A stretch of DNA of 64,000 bases. It comes from Coenobita brevimanus. Taxonomy: Eukaryota; Arthropoda; Malacostraca; Decapoda; Coenobitidae. The notes under the pieces were generated by a model. It searched no databases and was not told the origin of the DNA. It worked only from the letters and a program-made list of their open reading frames with translations. The stretch spans positions 36,024,322-36,088,321 of the forward strand of contig CM064732.1 of the NCBI GenBank assembly GCA_032717465.1, written 5' to 3'. Position numbers and translations under genes: made by a program. Below are positions 1-14,152 of this stretch, one piece after another (the stretch's first letter is position 1; the number at the start of each line of letters is the position of its first letter).

Positions 1-421
1 AAAAAAAAATGTGAAAGAAGGAAAGTAGAAAGTTAACGAAAGAGCAAAAAAGATAATGTGGGAAAAAGAGGAATGACGTAGGAAAGAATGGGGAAAATGG
101 AAGGAAGAAAATATGAAAGTAAAACAAGGAAAGACAAATGAGATCGAGAACTGGAACGAGAGGATTGATAAAAGAAAGAAACAGATAGGGAGGAAAAACA
201 ACAAAATGGTAACTACAGAAAAATTTGTGATAAAACAAATGACAGAAAAATAGAATGAAATGATAAACAAGAAGGTAAAATACAGATGACGGAAGCAAAA
301 GAAAAGATAAAAGAAAACTATAAAGAAAACTAAAGGGAAAGCTAGAAAAGAAAGAAACACGGAACAAAAAACAATTATCTTTTGCTTCCAGACGCATCCT
401 GTTCACGCGTTCCATGTCTCC

Positions 422-426
<5 letters not shown>

Positions 427-502
<76 letters not shown>
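427..502. repeat. Compound microsatellite (GT)n(GA)n
   Basis: A GT array runs directly into a GA array without interruption. Compound dinucleotide arrays of this type recur through the window. Confidence 0.98.
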
Positions 503-505
<3 letters not shown>

Positions 506-762
506 GATAATTGACAAAAGACTGACAATTACAGGAAATGGAGAGAGAGAGAGAGAGAGAGAGAGGAACAGAGAAGGGAAATAGGTATGAAAGAGAGACA
601 GAAGAAGCAGGAGGTGAAAGAGACAGAGAATACTAGTCAGTGATCAAGGAGAGGGACAAGAATAGGGAGGTGATAGAGAGCGAGAAGAATGGAGAAGTGA
701 AGGAGAGGGTGGAGGTCTGGGGGAGATGGAGATGACAAAATGAGAAAAATAAAGGAAAAGGT

Positions 763-799
<37 letters not shown>

Positions 800-1245
800 G
801 AGCATGATGGAGAAAGAGAAGAATGGGGAGAAATGGAGAGACAGGAGGGTGAAATAAGAGAACGCTATAGTTGAAGTAAAGAATAAAGAGAAGAAATTCA
901 TAAGAGAGAAAAAGGGAGAAAAAAGTGGGGTGAATACGGAAGGCAAGAGCAAAACAGTAAAAAACGAGGGTAGAGGATCGAGATTCCATCAAAAATAAAT
1001 GCTGAAAAGAATAATGTAAAGCAAGACGTATCAAACAGAGAAAACCAATGAAAAGAAAACACACAGGCGACAAGAGATGAAAGGAAGGAAGGAAAAGAAA
1101 GTAAATAAAGAAACAATGAGAAAAGCCAAAAAAAAAAAATGGAGGAAAAGACAAGGGCCAAAATGGCGAGGGAAAGAAAGAAGGAACTCGGGGCACTTTC
1201 CTTGTAATTCCACAATCATCCTAACCACGCGCTCCCTCTCCCCTT

Positions 1246-1247
<2 letters not shown>

Positions 1248-1283
<36 letters not shown>
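1248..1283. repeat. (GA)n microsatellite
   Basis: Perfect GA array at the end of the purine-rich tract. A CT array follows about 45 bp later, so the two can pair with each other. Confidence 0.97.
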
Positions 1284-1288
<5 letters not shown>

Positions 1289-1320
1289 ACGGAGGGAAAA
1301 CTTTATTTCAATCCCTCACC

Positions 1321-1324
1321 GACA

Positions 1325-1362
<38 letters not shown>

Positions 1363-1721
1363 CCTTGTATACCCCTTACTTTCTTTCTATCGTCTTTCAG
1401 TCCTTCCTTCTGACTGCCTACCTCTTTGTCCTATTTTTTTTTTTTTTTGTATCTCACTATTTGCTTGCATTTCCCCAACCATGTCTCCTCTCTAACGCAC
1501 TCCTTCCCTGTCCTTCACTCTTCTTATATTTTCTCTTTCACTCTTTCTCTCGCTTTGCTCCTTTTTTTCTTTCCTCTCAAATTCGTCACTCCCTCTCCAC
1601 CCTTCTTTCTTCTCTCCCACTCCTCTCCTCTGTTCCTCCCATCTATCTCTCCCTTCGTCATGCCCTCCTTTCCCCCATGCCCTCCTTCTCTCTCTCCCTC
1701 CTTCCCTCCCTCCCGCCACTC

Positions 1722-1762
<41 letters not shown>

Positions 1763-1940
1763 TTTAGTTCCCTGCGTTCCTCCTTCTCCTGTTTCTTTAT
1801 TTGACGTCTTTTTTCCCTCTCAGCTTTCTTTTCTTCCTTCTCTCACTGGCACATTACCTTTCTCTTCTATTATTCATCCATTTCCCTTCCACCCTTCCTG
1901 TTTCCTTCCCTCTTTTCCTTCCTCCTTCACTTCCTACTGT

Positions 1941-1982
<42 letters not shown>

Positions 1983-2010
1983 TCCTTGCCTGCGATATTG
2001 AGTCTGCTGA
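1321..2010. other. Polypyrimidine-biased tract with CT arrays
   Basis: Strand composition flips abruptly to C/T-rich for about 0.7 kb, with (CT)n arrays at 1328-1359, 1733-1760 and 1945-1978. The 354-residue plus-strand ORF across 1077-2141 consists mostly of LSLSLS and F/P/S-rich sequence and is not a credible protein. Confidence 0.85.
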
Positions 2011-2607
2011 AGATAAACTTACCATTTATCATCCTTTCCTTAATCAAAGGTCGTAATTTGATACCCGCGGATTTGGGAGAACAGTGGTGGAAATTGAGCC
2101 TAGAACAGAATGTGGGTGGCGATACTGATTGGTGGAGATGAACAGGATATGAAAGAAGGGATTCATGAGATCTGTGTAGAGAATGAGGGAGGGTTTATAC
2201 ACCTCGAAATCGTATCAGTCACTGGGGCGAACATGAGAAAGATGAAGGACTGTGCCATGCAAGAGCGAGATTAGGGATTTGGGCAGGGTGTGCTACATCA
2301 CTGACGGGGAGAGGACTGATTGAGATGGAGAAGATAAGATGGGAGAGGACCGCGGTATGATACTGAGCGAATATGAACTAAAGAAGGGTTCGATGTGAAG
2401 TGAGAGAGGATATTAAACGGTATACGAACTGGTGGAGAAGCAAAGGAGTAGAATTAAGGATTGCCGGAAAACACGGCGGGACTGGGGATTAGTGGGGTAG
2501 CATAGGCAAGTGATATTTGGAACTGGCTTCGCAGTACAGATGAAGTTAAGCATGTGAAGAGAGGGAGGATGAAAGGAAAAGGAGTGTATAGAAAGGGATA
2601 AGGAAAG
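2011..2607. other. No gene seen
   Basis: Ordinary-complexity, mildly purine-rich DNA. I recognise no ORF, repeat family or structural signal. Confidence 0.6.
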
Positions 2608-2635
2608 GAGAGAGAGAGAAAGAGAGAGAGAGAGA
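2608..2635. repeat. (GA)n microsatellite left of a SINE
   Basis: GA array with one AA interruption, abutting the 3' end of the tRNA-derived repeat at 2637-2791. Confidence 0.95.
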
Positions 2636-2636
2636 A

Positions 2637-2789
2637 ATGGATTCCCCGAGCTAGGCAACTAAGGCCATATAGCCCCGCTGGGGTTACAGGAGGGCGCTAC
2701 CCCTCCCGGCAACGGTAGCCCGGGCGAGGCTCGAACTTGCGACCTCCCGATCACAAGCTCAGCGCGCTACCACTGTGCTACCGCGCCCC

Positions 2790-2791
<2 letters not shown>
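2637..2791 (-). mobile_element. tRNA-derived SINE-like element
   Basis: Read on the minus strand, the element starts near 2791 with a GC-rich tRNA-like acceptor, then a sequence matching a pol III A box (TAGCACAGTGG) and, about 40 bases on, a B box (AAGTTCGAGCC). A pairing tRNA-like head is followed by about 75 bp of unrelated body. The anticodon stem does not pair well, so this is a tRNA-derived retroposon rather than a working tRNA gene. GA arrays flank it on both sides, as if it had inserted into, or seeded, a microsatellite. Its body differs from the 390-bp SINE family found three times elsewhere in the window. Confidence 0.7.

Positions 2792-2830
<39 letters not shown>
2791..2830. repeat. 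(GA)n microsatellite right of a SINE
   Basis: Perfect GA array directly adjoining the tRNA-like 5' end of the SINE at 2637-2791. The next 430 bp to 3263 are purine-rich without a recognisable gene. Confidence 0.97.
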
Positions 2831-2832
<2 letters not shown>

Positions 2833-3260
2833 CAAAAGATGGGTTAGGGGAGAGTGGGCGTTTGAAAAGGACGAGAGACATAAGAGAAATGAAAAGAAAG
2901 AAAGGAAGAGAGAATGCGAGCAGTTAAAGACAAACACTTAGAGGAAAAGAAAAGAAAAGCGTTCACCAAAGACGGATGTTTGCGATACAGAGGACTGAGA
3001 TACAACTAAAAGAAATGTTTTAAAAGCGGGCGGCGAAAGAGGGAAAGAAAGTGTTGAAATAGCAGAAGAACTCTGATGAAAAAAGGGTGGAGGAGACGGA
3101 GAAAGGAAGAGAAAGAGGATGGGAGTAACAAGCGAACGGTTATTTGATAAACTCAGACAGAATGCCGAATCCCTTGAAGCACACAAGGGACACGGATAAA
3201 AGAGAACTTCCAGAGAAGCGGGGAAGTGATGAAAAGTGGTAGACGTGGTCAAAGTAGTCG

Positions 3261-3263
<3 letters not shown>

Positions 3264-3342
<79 letters not shown>
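3264..3342. repeat. (TA)n microsatellite
   Basis: About 40 TA units, immediately upstream of the RTE-like retrotransposon. ORFs crossing it encode IYIYIY strings and are not genes. Confidence 0.98.

Positions 3343-6357
<3,015 letters not shown>

Positions 6358-6444
<87 letters not shown>
6358..6444. repeat. (TA)n microsatellite
   Basis: Perfect AT array between the 5' end of SINE copy 1 and the hairpin element at 6447-6721. Confidence 0.98.
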
Positions 6445-6445
<1 letters not shown>

Positions 6446-6446
6446 C

Positions 6447-6721
6447 TTTAAAATGGGAAATAGGGATTGCTAGAAAAAGTAAACAAACAAGGAAAGATTG
6501 CTGGAGAGCATGCAAAACCAGCAAGGATTCACGTATCGTTTACAACGTAATCCCACAAATCCGTATTTTGACTCATTACAAACTGTTGATACCAGAGTCA
6601 AAAAGGATTTATGGGTTTACATTGTCAACATTATTTGAATCCTTGCTGGTTTTGCATGCTCTCCAGCTATCCTTCCATGTTTGTTTACCTTTTTTGGCAA
6701 TCCTTATTCCCCATTTTTAAA
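6447..6721. mobile_element. Foldback/MITE-like element: near-complete 275-bp hairpin
   Basis: The left arm starts TTTAAAATGGGAAATAGG and the right arm, reverse complemented, starts TTTAAAAATGGGGAATAAGG. The arms match through GGAGAGCATGCAAAACC and AGCAAGGATTCA. They then continue more weakly to a centre near 6584, where TTTGACTC and GAGTCAAA still pair. Almost the entire element is therefore one inverted repeat. There is no ORF that makes sense. The layout fits a non-autonomous DNA transposon or foldback element. I could not define a target duplication with certainty, because the left flank is a TA array. Confidence 0.75.
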
Positions 6722-6742
6722 TTACCAATTTTTACTTACTTA

Positions 6743-6744
<2 letters not shown>

Positions 6745-6830
<86 letters not shown>
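6745..6830. repeat. Compound microsatellite (TA)n(GA)n
   Basis: TA array to about 6788, then GA array to 6830, directly adjoining the 5' end of SINE copy 2. SINE copy 3 has the same TA-GA arrangement at its 5' side. Confidence 0.98.
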
Positions 6831-6834
<4 letters not shown>

Positions 6835-7217
6835 TCAGTGGTAGAGTATGCGTTTTGCACGCTGGTGAGCGCAGGTTTGCCTCCCGCCGGAGTTGTAAAA
6901 CTTTAGGAAGCGTTCACCAAGCCACTTGCTACTTTGGCGGACACAAGGTGTGCCGTGGTTGAACCAGTGTCTCATACTAGTATGTTTGCACCCAATTGGC
7001 TTAAGGCGGGCCGATTACACTTGGTTCACAGACTACCCACACATCCAAAGCCACTACAACACCACAGTCACACTCACAAGCACTTCTCACCCTACATACA
7101 GGCTCTACCAGACAGCCTAAGCCACTGGGTAGAGATACATTGGCTGTATAGTCCCTGCTTCGGTAGGGACAGGCCAGTCCTGCAGTGGACCTTATCGGCT
7201 GATGACGATGATGACGA

Positions 7218-7220
<3 letters not shown>
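6831..7220 (+). mobile_element. 390-bp tRNA-derived SINE, copy 2
   Basis: Plus-strand copy of the same family. The head has CCTCAGTGGTAGAGTATGC (A-box region) and a degenerate B box (AGGTTTGCCTCCC). The body carries GTGGTTGAACCAGTGT, CCGATTACACTTGGTTCAC, CACTTCTCACCCTACATAC and CAGACAGCCTAAGCCACT. The 3' end is GGCTGATGACGATGATGACG, running into a TA array at 7221. The B box is mutated, so this copy is probably transcriptionally dead. Confidence 0.85.

Positions 7221-7265
<45 letters not shown>
7221..7265. repeat. (TA)n microsatellite at a SINE 3' end
   Basis: Directly continues the short ATG/ACG-rich tail of SINE copy 2. Confidence 0.97.
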
Positions 7266-7273
<8 letters not shown>

Positions 7274-7282
7274 ATATTGTCG

Positions 7283-10200
7283 GCGACTAAACCACCATCC
7301 TCACTGGTCTAGGCCAGTGAGGAGGGTTACTAGACACCCTGCAGTATGAAAAACAAGAACTGTCAAAGGGAGGATGGGCAATTTATGTCAACTGCCATCT
7401 AGTAGGGTAGGTGGAGCTCGTAAGCCTTGGTTGGCAATCCACCCAGGAGAATGAAAACTCTGGGGTAAAACCTTGATAGCTATAGTCAGGGATTCCACGC
7501 CCCTGTCCATAGGCTAGTGATGAGCACTTTCCTGACTTGGGAGGTTGAGTGGGGTTTGCGTCCCCTCCCTGTAAAAAATAGCCCTGTGCATAACAAGAGA
7601 AGGAAGAGGGATAGGGGTCAGTGCTTGTTGCCAGACCCTGACCCAGTTTTGTCGGGTGGGGGGTCCTCCCTCGGGTGCCAGCCAGGCAAGGCTTTTTGGA
7701 CCATGTCATACTGTCACCCACCATGAAGATTGTTGGATACAGCTTACGGGACCCCAGCAACCAGATGATGGGGTGGGGGAACCCCCTAGCCCAGACCCTC
7801 CTTTTGATTCGCATCATGGTGATGCAGAAGACGTGCAAGCCCGAGGCTCCAAGCACGGGTTTATCTGTTGGGAGGCATTGCGGGTGGGGACTTGGAATGT
7901 TCTAAGCCTTTCAAAGGATGACCGACTACCTTTGTTGTCATTAGAGTTGGGGTAACTGGGGGCTGTCATGGCAGCACTGTCTGAAATGAGGTGACCCTGG
8001 CATGGTGAGATCAGTGGCAATGGTTACACATACTACTGGTCTGGGTGTGATGATGGTGCCCATCCTAGTGACTTACATTGTTTCCTGTGTCAACAGGGTT
8101 ACTCTGGTTGATGAGTGTATAATGCTGATGAGACTGAAGCACTCCTTGGGCTTCGTCTCTCTTATTGCAGTGAACGCTCCAACCGAGAAGGGTGATTTCA
8201 AAGAGAAAGAGCTATTCTACACCAGCCATGAACTGTGCCTCTTGCAAGATAACTTCTCATCTTGGACGACTTTAATGCAGTTACTGGCACTGACAGGAAG
8301 GGCTTCAGGGATTATGTAGGTCACCATGGTTCTGAAACCAGGAATTCCAGTAGTTCTTACTTTCTGGATTTCATGAAATCCCGTAAGTTAAGAATTGATG
8401 GATCCTGGTTCCAGCGAACAAAACTTCACCACTGGACTTGGTATCCCAATACTGGAGGGGTTGCTAAGGAGATTGATCACATGCTTGGTAGTGTTTGCTG
8501 AAGGATCCTTCAGAAATGCAGGGTTCTGAGGACTGCAGACTTCTTTGCTACTGAATACAGACATATTGTTGCTACTCTAAGTCTACAGTTAAAATTGAGA
8601 GATTCTCAAGATGTCACAAAAAAAAAAAAGCTGCATCTTGAGAAACTCGGGGATGAGGAGTGTGCATATGAGTATGCAGTGGGAGTTTCAAATTGGTTTG
8701 AAGTGCTCAGTACTGTTAAGAATCCTGTTGAACAATGGGTTACCTTTAAGCATTCTACCCAGGCAGCAGTTCATAAGTATACTGGAGATCAAGGAGGGGA
8801 TTCATCTTACAGGGGAAACTGATCACAACTGAGGAGAGTTGTTTGTGCTGCCAGACTGACTGGGGACTGGGAACAGCACAGACTTCTGTCTCGATGGTCA
8901 TGAGTTTCGCTGAGAAGAGACAAGGCGAGGTATATCAGGGAAATCGTTGAGATGGTAGAAGGCCGTTTTCATGCAAATGATCTTCGACCCACCTACTGAG
9001 CCCAAAAGAACCTTCACTCCAGACCCGCCTCTCAGGTTAACTCTGTTTGAACAGCAGATGGTTAGCTCATGTTGTGGGGAAGTGAGTATATAGTTTGTTG
9101 GGCTGAGTAAATTGAGCAGCTGTATATGGCTGAACTTCCCAGTGGAGAGGTTCTGTCAGCTGGTGTACAACCACTGACTGCTGTTGCACCAGTTGATGAA
9201 ATCGTGCCTTCTCTAGATTAAATAAAAAAGACAGTGGCTAAGTTGAAAAGTGGTAGCGCAACTAGTGTTTGAGACATCCCAGCAGAATTGATCACAGTTG
9301 GGGGAGAAGCCATGATCAAGGGGTTACAGGCAGTCAGGGAAGCCATTTGGCAGACTGGTATCATTCATCCTGACTGGACAAAGGGTTTGGTCACCCCTAT
9401 CTAGAAAGGAAAAGGAGACTAGTGTGACTGTAGTAATTATTGTGGTATTTCAATGCTCAGTGTGCCAGGCAGTATTCTTGCTCACATTCTCCTGATGTGT
9501 ATCTGGGACCATTTGCTAAAGTTTCAGAGGCCTGAGCAATCTGGATTCACGCCTAAGAAGTCTACTGTTGACTGTATCCTAGCTCTTCGGGTCCTTGTGG
9601 AATGTTGTCTTGAGCTCCGACAAGGTCTGTTAGCAACCTATGTGAATCTCATGAAGGCATTTGACTCAGTAAATCTGGAGGTAAAGTGGGAACTCCTGCA
9701 ATTCTGTGGGATCCCCGCAGGGATAATCCAACTGATTGCTGGCTTGTACTCAAACACTGAGTGCTGTCATGTGTGTGTGGGGGGGGGGGGAGAGGGGAAC
9801 ATCCAACTTCTTTCCAGTAAGTTCTGGCGTAAGACAGGGATGTGTCCTTGCCCCTACACTTGTCAAGACATGTATGGACTGGGTACTGGATCGGGCTGTA
9901 AGTCGAAGTCACTATGGGGTGTTAATTGGCAACTTCAGGGTTATTGACCTGGACTCTGCTGATGATGCACTTATCCTAGTGGAGCTGCTGGAGACACTAC
10001 TGAATGCCAATGAGAAATTTCATGAGAATGTGAAGTCACTGGGATTAAAGGTTTCTTGGCAAAGACTAAGGACCAGGCAATTGGTGGCTTGTTGGATGAA
10101 GCAGTTCTGTCTCCCCTCACAAGTGGTGAGGATAAAGAAGTCTTGGAAAGATTCACTTATCTAGGTGGTTTGGTCCATAACAACAGTAGATCAGACAGTG

Positions 10201-10770
10201 GCATCTCTTGTTGCATTGGTCTCGCCGAAGGGGTTATGGGTTCCCTCAGTTTGGGTATTTCGGGAAGTCATTATTTGTGTAGAAGGACGAAAGTTCGCAT
10301 CTTCAAGGCACTGATGCTCCCTGTCTTGCTTCATGGCTGTGAGACATGAATGCTAAACAGTGATTTGAAGCAGTGAACTGAGTCCTTTGGTAATAAGTGT
10401 CTTCACAGGATCATGGGATATTGCTGGTACAACAGGGTATGTAAAGAGTGACTACTAGCCTACGTGAGATTGAATCTAAGCCCATTACCCACATAATACA
10501 TCAATGCCAGCTCCAGCTACATGGGCACATGGCCTGCTTTTCAGAGGCTGATCCTGCTCTCAGGGTGATCTCTGAACAAGTTAACCCAGGATGGAGGAGG
10601 CCAGGGGAAGGCCACGTAACTCGTGGCTGGAGTAGGTTGATCATTCCTGTTGGGAGATACTTAGAAGAGGAAGAGTCACTGCCTGGAGGGTTGCACAAAG
10701 AGACCTGCATGGGTGGAGTCAGAAGGTGTGTGAGGCTAAGTACCCTGAGGATTTTTGGTTCTTCTTTTTG
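7283..10770 (+). pseudogene. RTE-like non-LTR retrotransposon, near full length but inactivated
   Basis: About 3.5 kb of endonuclease/RT sequence in shifting frames. Endonuclease signals: VGTWNVLSLSKDDRLPLLS (~7890), ILDDFNAVTGTDRKGF (~8260), WTWYPNTGGVAKEIDH (~8440). RT signals: the fingers region around 9240-9450, PEQSGFTPKKSTVDCILA (~9530), motif A as TYVNLMKAFDSVN (~9640; the usual Asp is Asn), GVRQGCVLAPTL (~9825) and motif C as DSADDALIL (~9955). The thumb reads TYLGGLVHNNS and ALMLPVLLHGCET. A 12-base G run at 9780-9791 breaks the frame in the RT. The 5' end starts after the AT array, and the 3' end runs into a short TA array. Minus-strand ORFs such as 7383-7856 are shadows. Confidence 0.85.
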
Positions 10771-10790
10771 TATATATATATATATATATA
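10771..10790. repeat. Short (TA)n array
   Basis: Ten TA units after the LINE 3' end and immediately before a CAGT-type transposon end at 10791. Confidence 0.95.
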
Positions 10791-10905
10791 CAGTGATCCT
10801 TCAATTATCCAAACGTGTTCAGCATCTGGACGCTGGGCCTTGGCTCTATTAAACCATTATTCGAATTTACTTGCTATTATCCAAACATAAAAGTGGCGGA
10901 GAACT
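10791..10905 (+). mobile_element. pogo/Tigger-like transposon end (fragment)
   Basis: A TA dinucleotide is followed by CAGTGATCCTTCAATTATCC, which resembles the CAGT-starting terminal repeats of pogo/Tigger DNA transposons that insert at TA. A related stretch containing TATCCGGAC and TTGGCTCTATTA occurs at 20541-20610. I did not find a matching inverted end downstream, so this is a fragment or a weak call. Confidence 0.4.
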
Positions 10906-11589
10906 TCGGCAGGCCAGCCGACATATCCAGACATTCAGTATCGTGGTCACATGGCTTGAGCAATGAGCAGGAAGTAGACTGTAATCCACAACCAAAGCTA
11001 AAATGTCCATCTGACTCAGTACTGAATGGTCAAAATTGCACACTCGTCCTATCACTCCCAGTGAACCTCCAGCACCCAAGTAATAGGACCGCAACCTGCA
11101 AGTGGTGTCAAAACGTCTGTGCGGCCACGGGGGCTAAGTCTTTCCCAGCTGCCACCTCCATCAAACACAGACCACAAGCCATGAGTGTATGTTCGGTGAC
11201 AGCAGCCGTCCGCCTCTCTGTTGAAGGTCAGAAATCCCTCGGTCTCGATGTGTTGTGTTTCCGCATGGCCACTCGGTGTCTAACAAACTGCAAGCCACAA
11301 TTAAATGTATGGCAAAAGTGCCGGTCCACCTGTTAACAGAAGAGGGAAAATCCCGCCCACAGCGTCGCCTCTTCCCTCCCTCCCTTCCCTCCTCCATACC
11401 CTCCCAGCTTCCCCCTCACTCCCTCAGTCTTTATATTCTTCCATGGTGATAGCATTGACTCATGAGTTTTCAATTTTTTTTGCGCTTTATTCAGCTACTA
11501 TTGGTTGTATGAAAATTCTGTGGTGACAACGAGAAAGCTCATGAAATTCTGCATCTAGACATATGCTCAACTTTTAGATGATTTTGGCA
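10906..11589. other. No gene seen
   Basis: Ordinary-complexity sequence. The ORFs at 10815-11336 and 11161-11397 show no motif I recognise. The stretch may be the interior of the transposon whose end lies at 10791, but nothing confirms this. Confidence 0.5.
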
Positions 11590-13876
11590 AAAATCACAAC
11601 CATATCACTTTAACTTGTCCTATTGCTCGGGTACGGCCTGTGGACCCTCCAAAGAAACTTTGTCTATGGCACTTTGGAGCTGGGAACTGGGAGACCCTCA
11701 GGCACTACTTCTTTGATTTTCCCTGGAATAAGTATTGCTTCCACGGCCGGGAGCCATCTGAGTGTGCCTTGCGCATTATGGAGGTTATTCTCTCGGGCAT
11801 GGAAGCATACATTCGTTTCTCATATCCTTTGACTAATGCAAGAAAGCCTTGGTTTAATCACACTTGTTCTAATGCTGTCCACAACAAAGAGAGGGCCAAT
11901 AAAAGGTACCCGAGCCAACCGACCCCTGAATCACATCTTTGTTATGTTTCTGCCCGGAATCATGTTCTTCGCTCTGCTAAAAATAATTTCATCCGTACTA
12001 AATGCTCTCAGCTCTCCAACTTGAATTCTTCCCGCTCCTTCTGGTACCTTGTCAAAAACCTTTCTAACAACTTTACCTCGTCATCCTTCCCTCCTCTTTT
12101 CTACTCTGATGGGTCTGTAGCTATTTCTTCTACTGATAAAGCAGATCTCTTCGCTCAGACTTTCTCCTCCAATTCCACCTTAGACGATTCTGGTGCTGTT
12201 CCTCCATCACTTCCCCCCTCTGACTTCCCCATGGCTGACATTAAACTTTCTTCAGCTGATGTATTTTCTGCCATCACAGGCCTCAATACAAACAAGGAAG
12301 GCCTGATGGAGTCCCTTCTGTTGTTCTCAAGAACTGTGCTTCTGTGCTTACACTCTGCCTAGGCAAACTCATTCGCCTTTGTCTATCAACTTGTACCTTT
12401 CCTTCTTGCTGGAAGTTTGCTCTCATTCAGCCAGTCCCAAAGTAGAGTGACCATTCCTAACCCTCTGACTATCGTCCAATTGCTTCCTGTGTTTCAAAAG
12501 TTTTCAAGTCAATTCTTAATAGAAAAATTTTAAAGCGTCTTTCTTTTCACGACTTTCTTTCTGATCGTCAGTATGGGTTCCGTCAGGGACACTCCACTGG
12601 CGATCTTCTCACCTACCATTCAGACTCATGGTCATCATCTTTTCGGGACTTTGGTGAAAGCTTTGCCATTGCACTTGACATCTCAAACGCTTTCGATCGA
12701 GTCTGGCATAAATCTTTAATTTCCAAACTGCCCTCTTACGATTTCTATCCTTCTATCTGTGCCTTCATCTATAGCTTCCTTTCTGGTTGTTCTATAGCCG
12801 CTGTTGTAGACAGCCATCGTTCTTCCCCTAGAGGGCCTAGATCTATCAACAGTGGTGTTCCTCAGGCTCTGTCATATCACCAACTCTCTTCCTTTTATTC
12901 ATCAGTGATCTTCTAAGCTGTACATCTAACCCTATCCACTCATACACTGATGACTCCACCCTTCCCCTTTCCATTTAGTTCCCACAATGCCCATCTCAGC
13001 AGTTACTTTAAAAAACAAAGGATGAGGCTATGGCACACATAATGTCTGACTTGGCTTGTATTTCTGACTGGGGTAAAAATAATCTTGTTTTTACTGCATC
13101 AAAGGCTCAGTTCTTACACCTATCAACCCGACAGGATCTTCCACAGGAGTACCCTCTAATGTTTAATAATATTCAGCTTAATCCTGCATCATCCTTCAAC
13201 ATGCTTGGGGTTTCATTTACTCGGGACTTGTCTTGGAAAGATCATTCTACATCTCTTGTAAAATCTGCTTCCAAGAGATTAGGTGTGCTAAGCCGACTCC
13301 ATTCCTCCTTTACCCTTGCACAATTGTTGACTCTATACACGGGTTTTATCCGCCCCTGTGTGGAGTACATCTTTCATGTGTGGCGAGGTTCCCCACATAC
13401 AGCTCTTCTCAATAGGGTGGAGTCAAAGGCTTTTCGTGTCATTAACTCTCCTCCTCCTACTGACTCCCTTCAACCTCTGTCTCTTCGCTGCACTATTGCA
13501 TCTTTATCTCTTTTCTGTCATTACTTCAATGGTCACTGTTCCTCTGAACTGCCTGCTTGCATTCCTTCACCTCTACAATGGGTGCGTTGCACCCGTCTAG
13601 CAGCAAACTCGCATCCCTTTTCTGTCCAACTCTCTAATGCAAGAGTTAACCGTTACTCGCAGTCCTTCATTTACGCAACAGGTCAGCTCTGGAACTGTCT
13701 CCCTCTGTCTGTATTCCTAACTCTAATGATCTCCAGTCTTTCAAATGCAGTGTGTCCAGGCATCTCGAAATGATCGGATCTTGAATTTGGCTCTCCTTTG
13801 TATTTTGTTTTTCTCTTGGAAGGAACAGTTTCCGGGCTCGTGGCCTTTGGTTCCTTCTTCCAAAAAAAAAAAAAAA
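11590..13876 (+). pseudogene. Jockey-clade LINE, copy A (5'-truncated)
   Basis: Begins inside the endonuclease C-terminal part (AAATCACAACCATATCACTT corresponds to the SSDHNLITLTCP region of copy B). It continues through the linker (ORF 11640-12362) to the RT: SDYRPIASCVSKVFKSILN (~12470), RQYGFRQGHSTGDLLTY (~12570), motif A AIALDISNAFDRVW (~12665), SINSGVPQ (~12845) and motif C as SYTDDSTLPLS (~12942, usual YADD). The conserved C-terminal region is in the ORF at 13030-13773 (SDLACISDWGKNNL, FNMLGVSFTRDLSW, WRGSPHTALLNRVESKAF). The 3' end is marked by a 16-base A run at 13861. Several frameshifts and stops disable it. It is a close relative of copy B at 40615-44938, and serves as its empty-site reference. 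Confidence 0.9.
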
Positions 13877-14095
13877 CTATTCAACACTTTATTCCTGCTA
13901 AGAATTTCGTAGTCTTAATTGTCAGTTTTATGTGTTTTTATTAGCTTATCTTATAGTCTAAACACCAGCGAAGATGATGATATACAATTTATACCAATAT
14001 TACTAATTTACGGTGGCATATCTGGAGGTGGAATGTTTTTTTGAGTCCTAGGAGCAATCACACGTCACAGACAACAGATTGTCAAACCGTCGTCG

Positions 14096-14100
<5 letters not shown>
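13877..14100. other. No gene seen
   Basis: Unassigned sequence between the Jockey poly-A end and a GT array. Confidence 0.5.

Positions 14101-14142
<42 letters not shown>
14101..14142. repeat. (GT)n microsatellite
   Basis: Perfect GT array 10 bp outside the left LTR. Confidence 0.97.
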
Positions 14143-14144
<2 letters not shown>

Positions 14145-14152
14145 AATGCATT

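Larger units (their letters stand above)
1..1320. other. Polypurine-biased tract (A/G on + strand)
   Basis: About 1.3 kb in which the plus strand is dominated by A and G, with short GA arrays inside (541-566, 763-798, 1248-1283). The long ORFs here read as F/S/L-rich or K/E/R-rich strings, as expected from translating biased DNA. I see no gene. The only ordinary-complexity stretch is about 380-425. Confidence 0.85.

Noticed and set aside
1077..2141. 354-residue plus-strand ORF
   Set aside because: It spans the purine/pyrimidine switch and reads mostly as RERERE and LSLSLS. No motif; a by-product of biased DNA.
2637..2791. Functional tRNA gene on the minus strand
   Set aside because: Pol III boxes are present, but the anticodon stem does not pair properly and an unrelated body follows. 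It fits a tRNA-derived SINE better.
7383..7856. 157-residue minus-strand ORF
   Set aside because: Antisense to the 5' part of the RTE-like LINE, without motifs of its own.
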